64,000 nt of DNA from Sphingomonas sp. (GTDB taxonomy: Bacteria; Pseudomonadota; Alphaproteobacteria; Sphingomonadales; Sphingomonadaceae). The stretch lies in assembly GCA_003248865.1 (NCBI GenBank), contig QFPK01000003.1:124001-188000 (forward strand), written 5' to 3'. The translations under genes were made by a program, and so were the position numbers. Positions 8,078-16,945 of this stretch are shown here, one piece after another. Within the stretch, counting starts at the first letter, position 1; every line of letters starts with the position of its first letter. Under the pieces are notes generated by a model. It was not told where the DNA came from and ran no database searches. It was given only the letters and a program-made list of their open reading frames with translations.

Positions 8078-8916
8078 GCGCGCATCAGCAGCCCGATGAG
8101 GCGCCCCAGCGTGTCGGGCAGATCGGGGCGCTTCACCACCATGTCGATCATGCCATGTTCCAGCAGATATTCGGCGCGCTGGAAGCCTTCCGGCAGCTTC
8201 TGGCGGATGGTGGATTCGATCACCCGCGCGCCCGCGAAGCCGATCAGCGCATTGGGTTCGGAAATCTGCACATCGCCCAGCATCGCATAGCTGGCGGTGA
8301 CGCCCCCGGTGGTCGGGTCGGTCAACACCACGATATAGGGCAGGCGGGCGTCCTTCAGCTCCTGGATGGCGACCGTGGTGGCCGGCATCTGCATCAGAGA
8401 GAGGATGCCTTCCTGCATCCGCGCACCGCCGGCTGCCGTGAACAGCACGAAGGGGCAGTGCGCCGCGATGGCCGCGCGCGCGGCCGTCACGAAGGCGTTG
8501 CCCACCGCGATTCCCATCGATCCGCCCATGAAGGCGAAATCCTGCACGCCCACCACGGCCTGCTGGCCCCGGATGCTGCCCTTGCCCAGCAGCATTGCAT
8601 CCTGCTCTCCGGTGGCGGTGCGGGCGGCCTTCAGCCTGTCCGGGTAACGCTTCTGGTCCTTGAAGCTCAGCGGATCGTCCGGCGGGCTCGTCAGCGGGAT
8701 CTTCTCCCAGCCGTCGTCAAACAGGATTTCCAGCCGACGTTCGGCCCGGATGCGCTCGTGATGGCCGCATTCGGGGCAGACGCTGAGATTCTCCTCGAAC
8801 TCCTTGGTGTACAGCATCGCCCCGCAGGCTTTGCACTTGGTCCACAGATTGTCGGGGGTCTCGCGCCGGGCGATGAAGCCCGTCAGGCGCTGCCGGGATC
8901 GGGTCAGCCAGCTCAT
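8074..8916 (-). CDS. accD: Acetyl-CoA carboxylase carboxyltransferase subunit beta
   Basis: Beta subunit of the carboxyltransferase that makes malonyl-CoA for fatty-acid synthesis, partnering AccA. The 280-residue protein has the N-terminal four-cysteine zinc ribbon (CKACGAML ... CPECGHH, about 28-50) followed by the crotonase-like carboxyltransferase core (GVQDFAFMGGSMGIAVGNAF, then FTAAGGARMQEGILSLMQM and VLTDPTTGGVTASYAMLGDV). It lies between trpA and folC with four-base overlaps at both ends. accA is not in the window. Confidence 0.97.
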   Translation of the reverse strand: MSWLTRSRQRLTGFIARRETPDNLWTKCKACGAMLYTKEFEENLSVCPECGHHERIRAERRLEILFDDGWEKIPLTSPPDDPLSFKDQKRYPDRLKAARTATGEQDAMLLGKGSIRGQQAVVGVQDFAFMGGSMGIAVGNAFVTAARAAIAAHCPFVLFTAAGGARMQEGILSLMQMPATTVAIQELKDARLPYIVVLTDPTTGGVTASYAMLGDVQISEPNALIGFAGARVIESTIRQKLPEGFQRAEYLLEHGMIDMVVKRPDLPDTLGRLIGLLMRA

Positions 8917-9722
8917 GCCGCAGTCTCCAGCCGGGCCGCGCGCACGGCGGTCGCCAGAGATGAGACGAACGCCTGCACCTCACCCGGAATGTCGTTCGAT
9001 TGCCGCGCAGCCGCCGCGCCCACCAGATCGACGATGGCGGACCCCACCACCACCGCATCGGCATGGCGCGCGATGGCCGCCGCCTGCGCGGGGGTCTTCA
9101 CGCCGAAGCCGACAGCGACAGGCAAGTCGGTCGCCGCCTTCAGCCGCTTTACCGCTGCGGCCACATCGGCGGCCTCGGCGCTGTTCTGGCCGGTCACGCC
9201 GGCCACCGCGACATAATAGAGGAAGCCGGAGGCGCCGTTCAGCACGGCGGGAAGACGGGCGTCGTCCGTCGTGGGGGTGGCCAGCCGGATCAGGTGCAGG
9301 CCGGACAAGTCCAGCTCGCCCGTTTCCTCCGGCGGCAGGTCCACCAGGATCACGCCGTCCAGCCCGGCCTTTACCGCGTCAGCCGCAAAGCCGGGGCCAT
9401 AGGCCAGCACCGGATTGGCATAGCCCATCAGGATCAGCGGCGTGGCGGCGTCCTTCGCGCGGAATTCGGCGACGACCGCCAGCAGCTTCTTCAGCGTGAT
9501 GCCCGCCCCCAGCGCGCGGATGTTGCCCGCCTGAATGGCGGGGCCGTCCGCCATCGGATCGGTGAAAGGCATGCCGATCTCGATGATGTCGGCCCCGCCG
9601 GCCGCTAGCGCATGCAGGATCGGCGCGGTGAGGTCCGGCGAAGGGTCGCCGCCGCACACGAAGGTGACGAGCCCGGCGCGACCGTTCAGCGCCGCGAAGC
9701 GGTTTGCCAGCCGGTCGCTCAC
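8913..9722 (-). CDS. trpA: Tryptophan synthase alpha subunit
   Basis: Cleaves indole-3-glycerol phosphate to indole and glyceraldehyde 3-phosphate; indole is channelled to TrpB. TIM barrel of 269 residues. The catalytic glutamate is in DIIEIGMPFTDPMADGPAIQ and the catalytic aspartate in DGVILVDLPPEE. The phosphate-binding end reads AVGFGVKTPAQ. The start is GTG at 9722, inside a four-base GTGA overlap with the trpB stop, implying coupled translation and balanced subunit production. Confidence 0.97.
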   Translation of the reverse strand: MSDRLANRFAALNGRAGLVTFVCGGDPSPDLTAPILHALAAGGADIIEIGMPFTDPMADGPAIQAGNIRALGAGITLKKLLAVVAEFRAKDAATPLILMGYANPVLAYGPGFAADAVKAGLDGVILVDLPPEETGELDLSGLHLIRLATPTTDDARLPAVLNGASGFLYYVAVAGVTGQNSAEAADVAAAVKRLKAATDLPVAVGFGVKTPAQAAAIARHADAVVVGSAIVDLVGAAAARQSNDIPGEVQAFVSSLATAVRAARLETAA

Positions 9723-10945
9723 AGCTTCACGCCCAGCGCATCGGCCACGGTGAAGATGTCCTTGTCGCCCCGGCCGGAGAGATTGACCAATATGATCCTG
9801 TCCTTTGGCATCGTCGGCGCGGCCTTCACCACCCAGGCCAGCGCATGGGCGGATTCCAGCGCCGGGATGATGCCCTCCACCTGCGCCAGCAGCTGGAAGG
9901 CGCTCAGCGCCTCGTCATCGGTGATGCCTTCGTAGCGCACCCGGCCGATCTCGTGCAGCCAGGCATGTTCCGGCCCGATGCCGGGATAATCCAGCCCCGC
10001 TGAGATCGAATGAGCCTCGGTGATCTGCCCGTCCGCATCCTGCAGCAGATAGGTCTTGTTGCCGTGGAGGACGCCCGGCCTTCCGCCCGCGAGGCTGGCG
10101 GCATGCTGGTCGGTTTCCAGCCCATGGCCGGCCGCCTCGATCCCCACCAGTTCGACGGGATCGTCAAGGAAAGGATGGAACAGGCCGATGGCGTTGGAAC
10201 CGCCGCCCACCGCCGCCACGGCGACGTCGGGCAAACGCCCCTCCGCCTCGAACAGCTGCGCCTTCGCCTCGGTTCCGATCACGCTCTGGAAGTCGCGCAC
10301 CAGTTCCGGATAGGGGTGCGGCCCCGCCACGGTGCCGATGATGTAGAAAGTGTCGTGCACGTTGGTGACCCAGTCGCGCAGCGCCTCGTTCATCGCATCC
10401 TTCAGCGTCTGCGATCCCGCCGTCACCGGGCGCACTTCCGCGCCCAGCAGCTTCATGCGGAACACATTGGGCGCCTGCCGCTCGATATCGCGCGCGCCCA
10501 TGAAGATGGTGCAGGGCAGGCCGAAGCGCGCCGCCACCGTGGCGGTCGCCACGCCATGCTGGCCGGCGCCGGTTTCGGCGATGATGCGGGTCTTGCCCAT
10601 CCGCTTCGCCAGCAGGATCTGACCGATGCAGTTGTTGATCTTGTGCGCGCCGGTGTGGTTCAGTTCTTCGCGCTTCAGATAGATTTTCGCGCCGCCCAGA
10701 TGCTTCGTCAGCGGCTCGGCATAATAGAGCGCGCTGGGGCGGCCCACATAATGGGTCATCAGGTCGTCGAACTCGGCCTTGAATGCCGGATCGGCCTTGG
10801 CGGCGCGATATTCGCGTTCAAGGTCCAGGATCAGCGGCATCAGCGTCTCGGCGACATAGCGTCCGCCGAACTGGCCGAAATGGCCGCGCGAGTCCGGCCC
10901 GGATTTCAGGCTGGCCGGATTTTCGATGGAGAGTTGGTCAGGCAC
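9719..10945 (-). CDS. trpB: Tryptophan synthase beta subunit
   Basis: PLP enzyme joining indole and serine into tryptophan. I chose the GTG at 10945 (protein begins PDQLSIENPASL after the start), which gives 408 residues, the usual length, and overlaps the trpF stop by eight bases. A longer frame to 10984 would run 46 bases into trpF. The PLP lysine is in ELNHTGAHKINN, the glycine-rich phosphate loop in GGGSNAIG, and RETGAGQHG-like substrate residues appear as AETGAGQHGVA. The cation and COMM regions look complete. Confidence 0.96.
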   Translation of the reverse strand: MPDQLSIENPASLKSGPDSRGHFGQFGGRYVAETLMPLILDLEREYRAAKADPAFKAEFDDLMTHYVGRPSALYYAEPLTKHLGGAKIYLKREELNHTGAHKINNCIGQILLAKRMGKTRIIAETGAGQHGVATATVAARFGLPCTIFMGARDIERQAPNVFRMKLLGAEVRPVTAGSQTLKDAMNEALRDWVTNVHDTFYIIGTVAGPHPYPELVRDFQSVIGTEAKAQLFEAEGRLPDVAVAAVGGGSNAIGLFHPFLDDPVELVGIEAAGHGLETDQHAASLAGGRPGVLHGNKTYLLQDADGQITEAHSISAGLDYPGIGPEHAWLHEIGRVRYEGITDDEALSAFQLLAQVEGIIPALESAHALAWVVKAAPTMPKDRIILVNLSGRGDKDIFTVADALGVKL

Positions 10946-11576
10946 GGCGGGCCGAATCCACGAAAGCGGCGATCTTTGCAACATCCTTCACGCCGGGCGC
11001 GCTTTCCACCCCTGACGCCACGTCGACCAAAGGGGCGCCCGTGCGGCGAATGGCCTCGGCCACCGTCTGCGGCGTCAGGCCGCCTGCCAGACCCCATGGC
11101 CTGGCCGGGCGGTTGCCGTCCAGAATGCGCCAGTCGAAGCGCAAGCCGTTCCCGCCGGTCAGCACCGAGCCTTCCGGCGGTTTCGCATCCAGCAGCAGCA
11201 GGTCGGCGCCTGCGAAGTCCCGCGCGGCCGTGGCGACATCGGCGGCCGCCTTCACCCCCACCGCCTTCCACACCGGCAGCTGAAACCGGGCCTTCAGCTC
11301 CGCGACCCGCGCCGGCCCTTCGGTGCCCTGCAGTTGCAGCGCGCCCAGCGCGCCCGCCGAAACCGCCGAGTCGATCAGCGCATTATCCGCATCCACGAAC
11401 AGCCCCACCTTCAGCAGATGCGGCGCCCGGGCGGCCAGCCCGCGCGCCGCCTCAAGGCCGATGGCGCGGGGACTTTTCGGGAAGAAGTTCAGCCCGCAGG
11501 CATCCGCGCCCGAATCCAGCACGGCCAACAGCGCCTCGGGCGTCTTGATCCCGCAGATCTTGATTCGTGTGCGCAT
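10938..11576 (-). CDS. trpF: Phosphoribosylanthranilate isomerase
   Basis: Third step after anthranilate in tryptophan synthesis: Amadori rearrangement of phosphoribosylanthranilate. TIM barrel of 212 residues. The start at 11576 gives the family opening RTRIKICGIKTPEA with the catalytic cysteine; the catalytic aspartate is in LLLLDAKPPEGS. The end LVDVASGVESAPGVKD is the standard phosphate-binding segment. It is two bases downstream of pyrF and overlaps trpB, so it sits in the pyrF-trpFBA-accD-folC transcript rather than with trpCDG at 22-24.5 kb. Confidence 0.96.
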   Translation of the reverse strand: MRTRIKICGIKTPEALLAVLDSGADACGLNFFPKSPRAIGLEAARGLAARAPHLLKVGLFVDADNALIDSAVSAGALGALQLQGTEGPARVAELKARFQLPVWKAVGVKAAADVATAARDFAGADLLLLDAKPPEGSVLTGGNGLRFDWRILDGNRPARPWGLAGGLTPQTVAEAIRRTGAPLVDVASGVESAPGVKDVAKIAAFVDSARRA

Positions 11577-11578
11577 GC

Positions 11579-12256
11579 TTACAGGGAGGCGGCGATGGCC
11601 TCGGCCGCCGCAGCCGGGTCCGCTGCGTCGGTGATCGGCCGCCCGATCACCAGCACGCCCGCGCCCGCGTCCAGCGCCTCGCGCGGGGTCATCACCCGCT
11701 TCTGGTCGCCCAGCGCGGCGCCTGCCGGGCGGATGCCGGGCACAACAAACAGCCCCTCGGGCCATTCCCCGCTCAGCCGCCCCACTTCGTGCGCGGAGCA
11801 GACCACGCCGTCCAATCCGGCCTCGCGCGTGAGCACGGCGAGGCGATGCACCTGCGCGCCGGGATCGCCGAACACGCCCATCGCGCAGAGATCGGCTTCG
11901 TCCAGGCTGGTCAGCACCGTCACCGCGATCAGCTTCGTGCCCGGCCGGCAGGCCGCGCGCGCCGCCTGCATCATCGCGAGCCCGCCGCTCGCATGCACAT
12001 TCGCGATGGCCACATCCAGCACCGAAAGCGACTTCAGCGCGCCCGCCACCGTGTTCGGAATGTCGTGCAGCTTCAGGTCAAGGAACAGCGGCAGCCCCAT
12101 ATCGGCCATGCGCCGGACACCGTCCGGCCCGTTGGCCATGAAGAATTCCATCCCCAGCTTCAGCCCGCCCACATGGGGCGCGACGGCCCGGCCCAGCGCC
12201 TGCGCGCGGGCAAGATCGGGCGTATCCAGCCCGACATAGACGGGATTGGCGGCCAT
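11579..12256 (-). CDS. pyrF: Orotidine 5'-phosphate decarboxylase
   Basis: Last step of UMP synthesis. The 225-residue barrel carries the catalytic Lys/Asp cluster in FLDLKLHDIPNT at about 59-70 and the phosphate-binding end VVPGIRP ... VIGRPITDAADP. ATG at 12256 is one base after the lapA stop. The other pyrimidine gene in the window, pyrE, is at 34327. Confidence 0.96.
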   Translation of the reverse strand: MAANPVYVGLDTPDLARAQALGRAVAPHVGGLKLGMEFFMANGPDGVRRMADMGLPLFLDLKLHDIPNTVAGALKSLSVLDVAIANVHASGGLAMMQAARAACRPGTKLIAVTVLTSLDEADLCAMGVFGDPGAQVHRLAVLTREAGLDGVVCSAHEVGRLSGEWPEGLFVVPGIRPAGAALGDQKRVMTPREALDAGAGVLVIGRPITDAADPAAAAEAIAASL

Positions 12257-12257
12257 A

Positions 12258-12587
12258 TCAGGTGCCCGGCGGCGGGGCAGGGGTGGGCACGGCCTGTGCG
12301 GCGGGCGGGCGCAGCAGCTCCACCTTGGCCTGCGCCAGTTCGCTCTCGGTCTTGCCCAGGCTGGATTCCAGCTTCGCCACCTTGCGCTTCAGCATCATCT
12401 TGTCGGTGGAAAGCCAGCCCCACACCGGCAGGAAGCCCAGCGCAAAGCTGCCCAGCACCAGCAGCGGCAGCCACACATCGAACTGCTGGAAGCCCAGGTT
12501 CACGGCCACGAAGCTGTTGTTCACAACCGAGAACAAGGCCAGCCCCACCAGCAGCAGCACCACAAGTGCAGTTCGTATCTGGCTCAT
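12258..12587 (-). CDS. lapA: LapA-family inner-membrane protein (DUF1049)
   Basis: Small membrane protein of 109 residues with two hydrophobic segments (about 7-24 and 38-60) followed by a charged coiled-coil stretch (KRKVAKLESSLGKTESELAQ) and a Pro/Ala-rich tail. The pattern matches LapA/YciS, which with LapB helps couple LPS transport and LpxC turnover. LapB is not visible here, so a role in LPS control is inference. Overlaps by four bases with the upstream cinA-like gene and sits one base before pyrF. Confidence 0.75.
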   Translation of the reverse strand: MSQIRTALVVLLLVGLALFSVVNNSFVAVNLGFQQFDVWLPLLVLGSFALGFLPVWGWLSTDKMMLKRKVAKLESSLGKTESELAQAKVELLRPPAAQAVPTPAPPPGT

Positions 12588-13360
12588 ATCTCACCCTCCT
12601 GTGCGTCGATTCCCTGCGCCGTCAGCGCCGTTTTCAGCGCCTCCACGGCAAGCCCCAGCTGTGTTTCGTCCACCGAGCGCAGCACGAAATTCGCGCCGCC
12701 CTTCCCCTCGCGCCAGAAGGGGTAGGATCCCACCTGCACGCCGTCATGATCGTCCTGCACCTTTGCCAGCAGGTCGGCGACGGCGCTTTCCTGGGCCCAG
12801 GCCCCCACCGCACGGGAGATCACCGGCCGCCCGCCGGCCAGCTTCCCGTCCAGCCCGCGCAACATGCCCTGCGTGATCTTGGGCACGCCCGCCAGAATGA
12901 ACAGCCGCCCCAGCCGGATGCCCGGCGCGCCGGTTTCCGGGTTCGGCACCAGCTCGGCGCCTTCGGGCACCCGCGCCATGCGCAGCCGCGCTTCCGTGAT
13001 GCGGTCGCCATAGTAACGGCTCAGGATCGCCACCGCTTCGGGGTGGTGCACCACCGGCACCCCCAGCGCGGCCGCGATCGCGTCCACGGTGATGTCGTCA
13101 TGCGTGGGCCCGATGCCGCCGGTCGTGAACACATAATCATGGGCGTTCAGGCAGGCGTTCACGGCCTCTCCGATGGCGGCCGTGTCGTCCGCCACCACCC
13201 TCGCTTCCTTCAGCCTGATGCCCTGGATGTTCAGCCAGCGCGCCAGATAGGCGAGGTTCGCGTCCTGCGTCCGGCCCGACAAGATCTCGTCCCCAATGAT
13301 GACGAGAGCCGCCGTCCAGATCTTCTCCTGTTCGCCCCGCGGGGCGTCAACATCCGCCAT
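12584..13360 (-). CDS. CinA-type / molybdopterin-binding domain protein
   Basis: The 258-residue protein has a MoaB/MogA-like fold: AALVIIGDEILSGRTQDAN at the N-terminus, and VFTTGGIGPTHDDITVDA, the phosphate-binding loop of the family. Full CinA has a C-terminal NMN-deamidase domain of about 160 residues, absent here, so this is the stand-alone N-terminal type often labelled competence/damage-inducible protein A. FAD or nucleotide pyrophosphatase-like activity is possible; the substrate is unknown. It is the first gene of the minus-strand operon and is divergent from map. Confidence 0.82.
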   Translation of the reverse strand: MADVDAPRGEQEKIWTAALVIIGDEILSGRTQDANLAYLARWLNIQGIRLKEARVVADDTAAIGEAVNACLNAHDYVFTTGGIGPTHDDITVDAIAAALGVPVVHHPEAVAILSRYYGDRITEARLRMARVPEGAELVPNPETGAPGIRLGRLFILAGVPKITQGMLRGLDGKLAGGRPVISRAVGAWAQESAVADLLAKVQDDHDGVQVGSYPFWREGKGGANFVLRSVDETQLGLAVEALKTALTAQGIDAQEGEI

Positions 13361-13394
13361 GGCATTGCCCTAACGCAGGCCAAGGCTTAAATCC

Positions 13395-14225
13395 ATGGTC
13401 CAGAAAGCCGGGACAGCCATGACAGACACCGATATCGACGAACGCACCATCGTCATCCACGATTCCGCAGGTTTTGAAGGCATGCACGCCGCCGGCCGCC
13501 TTGCGGCCGAAGTGCTCGACATGCTGGTGCCCCACGTCCGCCCGGGCGTCTCCACCCTCACGCTGGACCAGCTCGCCTATGATTATGTGGTGTCGCACGG
13601 CGGGGTCTCGGCCACGATCTTCTACCGCGGCTATTCCCATGCGCTGTGCACCAGCATCAACCATGTGATCTGCCACGGCATCCCCAGCCCGAAGCCGTTG
13701 CAGAACGGCGACATCATGAACATCGATGTCACCGTGGTGGTGGATGGCTGGCACGGCGATACCAGCCGCATGTATCTGGTGGGCGACCCGCCGCTGAAGG
13801 CGCGCCGGCTGGTCGACGTGACCTATGAATGCCTGCTGATCGGCATCGAGCAGGCCAAGCCCGGCAACACCGTGGGCGACATCGGCGCGGCCATCCAGAA
13901 GCATGCGGAAAAGCACCGCTATTCCGTGGTGCGCGATTTCTGCGGCCATGGCCTGGGCCGCCGCTTCCACATGGCGCCCAACATCGTGCACGCCGGCCGC
14001 CCCGGTGAAGGCCCGGAACTGCGCCCCGGCATGTTTTTCACCATCGAACCCATGCTGAATCTGGGCCGCCCGGACGCCAAGATCCTGGACGACGGCTGGA
14101 CGGCCGTCACGCGGGACCGCTCCCTTTCCGCCCAGTTCGAACATTCCATCGGCATCACCGAAACGGGGAACGAGATTTTCACCCTCTCCCCCGCCGGGCT
14201 CAGCCACCCGCCCTACGCCGCCTGA
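13395..14225 (+). CDS. map: Type I methionine aminopeptidase
   Basis: Removes the initiator methionine from new proteins. The pita-bread core has all five metal ligands: Asp in MNIDVTVVV, Asp in WHGDTSRM, His in GHGLGRRFH, Glu in FFTIEPM and Glu in AQFEHSIG. The SHALCTSINHVICHGIP strand is the substrate pocket. A start at 13419 (MTDTDIDER) is also possible, since neither ATG has a strong ribosome site; the longer form is given. radC follows after three bases, so the two are likely cotranscribed. Confidence 0.95.
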   Translation: MVQKAGTAMTDTDIDERTIVIHDSAGFEGMHAAGRLAAEVLDMLVPHVRPGVSTLTLDQLAYDYVVSHGGVSATIFYRGYSHALCTSINHVICHGIPSPKPLQNGDIMNIDVTVVVDGWHGDTSRMYLVGDPPLKARRLVDVTYECLLIGIEQAKPGNTVGDIGAAIQKHAEKHRYSVVRDFCGHGLGRRFHMAPNIVHAGRPGEGPELRPGMFFTIEPMLNLGRPDAKILDDGWTAVTRDRSLSAQFEHSIGITETGNEIFTLSPAGLSHPPYAA

Positions 14226-14228
14226 CGA

Positions 14229-14984
14229 ATGCCGCCCCGGCACGTTCGCGAAACGCCGGGGCTGTTCGGCGAGGCTGAGGACCCGGCCCGCGAAGGCGGG
14301 CCAGACTTTGATCCGGCCCGCAAGGCCGGCCACCGGGATCGCATGCGCCAGCGCCTGCTGGAAGGCGGCGCAGATGGATTCCATGATTATGAACTGCTGG
14401 AATATGTCCTCGCGCTCGCCATTCCCCGGCAGGATGTGAAGCCGCTCGCCAAGGAACTGCTCACCCAGTTCGGCGACCTGCCCACGCTGCTGGCCGCCTC
14501 GCCCGGCGAGCTCACCCGCATCAAGGGCGTCGGCGAATCGGTCGCCGCCGCGCTGAAATTCGTGGAGGCGCTCTCCATCCGCCAGCTGCAGCGCAAGGCG
14601 CTGGAAAAGCCGCTGCTCTCCAACTTCGACGCGGTCACCGATTATCTCCACGCCCGCCTCGCCCACGAACTCACCGAGGAATTCCGGGTCCTGTTCCTCG
14701 ACAACAAGAACCGCCTCGTCCGCGACGAGAAATTCGGCGAAGGCACCGTGAACCAGTCCCCGGCCTACCCGCGCGAGATCGTGAAGCGCGCCATCGAACT
14801 GCAGGCCTCCGCCGTCATCCTCGTCCACAACCACCCCTCGGGCGATCCCACCCCCAGCCGCGACGACATCCAGCTCACCCGCGCCATCGCCGACGCCGCC
14901 AAGCCGCTGGGCATCGCCGTCCACGACCATCTGATCATCGCCCGCACCGGACACCGCAGCCTGCGCGCGGACGGGTTGATTTAG
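14229..14984 (+). CDS. radC: RadC-family JAMM-domain protein
   Basis: The 251-residue protein has an N-terminal helix-hairpin-helix-like region (LTRIKGVGESVAAALKFVEAL, about 98-118) and a C-terminal JAB1/MPN metalloprotease-like domain with the zinc motif HNHPSGDPTPSRDD. The historical link of RadC to recombination repair is not supported in E. coli; the true activity of the family is unsettled. It starts at an ATG three bases after map and ends before the repeat at 14991. Confidence 0.93.
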   Translation: MPPRHVRETPGLFGEAEDPAREGGPDFDPARKAGHRDRMRQRLLEGGADGFHDYELLEYVLALAIPRQDVKPLAKELLTQFGDLPTLLAASPGELTRIKGVGESVAAALKFVEALSIRQLQRKALEKPLLSNFDAVTDYLHARLAHELTEEFRVLFLDNKNRLVRDEKFGEGTVNQSPAYPREIVKRAIELQASAVILVHNHPSGDPTPSRDDIQLTRAIADAAKPLGIAVHDHLIIARTGHRSLRADGLI

Positions 14985-14990
14985 GGGCGG

Positions 14991-15240
14991 CGTGTTTTTT
15001 GCCTCCGGCGGGCAGGGAAATGATTTCCCTGCACCCTCTAAGTTGGCGTTGCGCTCTCACTCCGAGGCTGCGCGTGTGAAGCTGTTTGATTGCCTGCGGC
15101 GCTGGAACTTGCTGGCGCCGCAGGCAGTAAACCTCAGCGTCAGCACAACCTCGCCGAGTGACCTGATAATGTGGGTGCAGGGGCCACGGGCTCCTGCCGG
15201 GGGAGTTTGAGGGGGCAGAGCCCCCTCAACCCCAACCTCC
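14991..15240 (+). repeat. Palindromic intergenic element, copy A (full length)
   Basis: About 250 bp with no gene. Inner hairpin GCAGGGAAA-TGA-TTTCCCTGC (15012-15032) sits in a 39-bp block (15000-15038) found unchanged at 18592-18630 and, reversed, at 33208-33246. The centre has a perfect 12-bp stem (15091-15102 with 15115-15126, TGCCTGCGGCGC). The right end has an imperfect hairpin (15177-15197) and TTGAGGGGGC-AGA-GCCCCCTCAA (15207-15229). Both ends thus mirror each other as in a MITE. The centre matches the reversed centre of the copy at 33001. It separates radC from the CoA transferase gene; 15241-15364 is left as promoter space. Confidence 0.85.
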
Positions 15241-15364
15241 GTGCCGCTCACCCACCCGACTTTGGTCGTGCATCCGTGCCATTTACCCAGCGGAAACTTG
15301 CCCCACCCCATCCCCGCGCCGCACAAGCCGCGCAGCATCGACCACAAGCGGGACGCAACGACCC

Positions 15365-16879
15365 ATGAGCAGGATTGCCAGCCAGGCCTTGAAATCGAAG
15401 GTCATGAGCGCGGAGGCCGCCGCCGGTCTCATTTCCAACGGCACCACCGTCGGGATGAGCGGCTTTACCGGATCGGGGTATCCGAAGGCGGTGCCGATGG
15501 CGCTCGCCTCCCGGATTGAGGCTGAGCATGCCGCCGGCAATCCGTTCCGTGTCAGCGTGTGGACGGGCGCCTCCACCGGCCCGGAGCTGGACGGCGCGCT
15601 GGCCAAGGCCGACGGCATCGAGTTCCGCCTGCCCTACAACAGCGACCCGATCGCGCGGGACAAGATCAACCGTGGCGAGATGAACTATTTCGACATGCAC
15701 TTGAGCCATGTCTCGCCGATGGCGTGGCAGGGCTTTCTGGGCCCGCTGGACACGGCCGTCGTTGAAGTCACGGGCATCACCGAGGACGGCGACCTCATCC
15801 CCTCCTCGTCGGTCGGCAACAACAAGGTGTGGCTGGATCGCGCCACCCGCATCATCCTGGAGGTGAACAGCTGGCAGAACCCGCTGCTGGAGGGGATGCA
15901 CGACATCTATTACGGCACCCGCCTGCCGCCGGACCGCGTGCCGATCCCGCTGGTCCGCGCCGACCAGCGCATCGGCCAGCCGCTGTTCCGCTGCGATCCG
16001 GACCGCATCGCCGCCATCGTGGAAACCGACGTGCCGGACCGCAACTTGCCGTTCAGCGCGCCCGACGAATCCGCGATGCGCATCGCCGGCCATCTGCTGG
16101 ACTTCCTGGAACATGAAGTGAAGGTCGGCCGCATGCCGGCCAGCCTGCTGCCGATCCAGTCCGGCGTGGGCAACATCGCCAATGCCGTGCTGACCGGCCT
16201 CGTCGACAGCCGCTTCGAGAATCTGACCGCCTACACCGAAGTCATTCAGGACGGCATGCTGGACCTGATCGACGCCGGAAAACTGCGCGTCGCCTCGGCC
16301 ACTTCCTTCTCGCTCTCCCCCGAAGCCGCCGCGCGGGTGAACGCGGACATGGGCCGCTATCGCGACCGCATGATCCTGCGCCCGCAGGAAATCAGCAACC
16401 ACCCCGAACTGATCCGGCGTCTGGGCTGCGTCGCCATGAACGGCCTGATCGAGGCCGACATCTACGGCAATGTGAACTCCACCCACGTCATGGGTTCGCG
16501 CATCCAGAACGGCATCGGCGGCTCGGGCGACTTCGCCCGCAACGCCTATGTCTCGATCTTCATGACGCCCTGCACCGCCAAGGGCGGCAGCATCTCCGCC
16601 ATCGTGCCCTTCGCCAGCCACGTGGATCACATTTCTCAGGACGTGCAGGTGATCGTGACGGAACAGGGCCTCGCCGACCTGCGCGGCCTCGCGCCCAAGC
16701 AACGCGCCCGCCTCATCATCGAGAAATGCGCCCACCCTGTGTATCGCCCGATGCTGGAGGACTATTTCCAGCGGGCCAGCGAACAGGCCTTCGGCAAGCA
16801 CACCCCCACGCTGCTGAACGAGGCGCTGTCGTGGCACCAGCGCTATGTCGAGACGGGGTCGATGCTGCCCAGGGCTTGA
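15365..16879 (+). CDS. Acetyl-CoA hydrolase/transferase family; probable succinyl-CoA:acetate CoA-transferase
   Basis: Moves CoA between succinyl-CoA and acetate, linking acetate handling and the TCA cycle. The 504-residue protein follows the AarC/SCACT pattern from end to end. The catalytic glutamate expected to form the CoA thioester is in AYTEVIQDGMLDLIDAGKL. Other landmarks are GMSGFTGSGYPKAVP, SPMAWQGFLGP, GSGDFARNAY, and a C-terminal VEQGLADLRGLAPK-like run (VTEQGLADLRGL). A plain hydrolase cannot be excluded by sequence alone. It appears monocistronic and ends at a hairpin. Confidence 0.88.
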   Translation: MSRIASQALKSKVMSAEAAAGLISNGTTVGMSGFTGSGYPKAVPMALASRIEAEHAAGNPFRVSVWTGASTGPELDGALAKADGIEFRLPYNSDPIARDKINRGEMNYFDMHLSHVSPMAWQGFLGPLDTAVVEVTGITEDGDLIPSSSVGNNKVWLDRATRIILEVNSWQNPLLEGMHDIYYGTRLPPDRVPIPLVRADQRIGQPLFRCDPDRIAAIVETDVPDRNLPFSAPDESAMRIAGHLLDFLEHEVKVGRMPASLLPIQSGVGNIANAVLTGLVDSRFENLTAYTEVIQDGMLDLIDAGKLRVASATSFSLSPEAAARVNADMGRYRDRMILRPQEISNHPELIRRLGCVAMNGLIEADIYGNVNSTHVMGSRIQNGIGGSGDFARNAYVSIFMTPCTAKGGSISAIVPFASHVDHISQDVQVIVTEQGLADLRGLAPKQRARLIIEKCAHPVYRPMLEDYFQRASEQAFGKHTPTLLNEALSWHQRYVETGSMLPRA

Positions 16880-16890
16880 GGCGATCGCGG

Positions 16891-16909
16891 AGGGGGCGCT
16901 CCGCCCCCT
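16891..16909. terminator. Bidirectional hairpin between convergent genes
   Basis: Perfect 8-bp stem AGGGGGCG-CTC-CGCCCCCT between the ends of the CoA transferase gene and the convergent Rrf2 gene. A short T-rich stretch (CTCTTATTGTTT) follows on the plus strand, fitting a weak intrinsic terminator. Confidence 0.6.
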
Positions 16910-16945
16910 GAAGCCTCTTATTGTTTGACGCCGTCGATGTGGCCG

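Noticed and set aside
10938..11765. Longer TrpF starting inside pyrF
   Set aside because: The added residues are Arg/Gly-rich antisense-like sequence from pyrF in another frame; the family N-terminus begins at 11576.
15248..16837. 529-codon minus-strand frame opposite the CoA transferase
   Set aside because: The plus-strand protein matches its family end to end; the minus frame is His/Arg/Val-rich low-complexity translation typical of antisense shadows.
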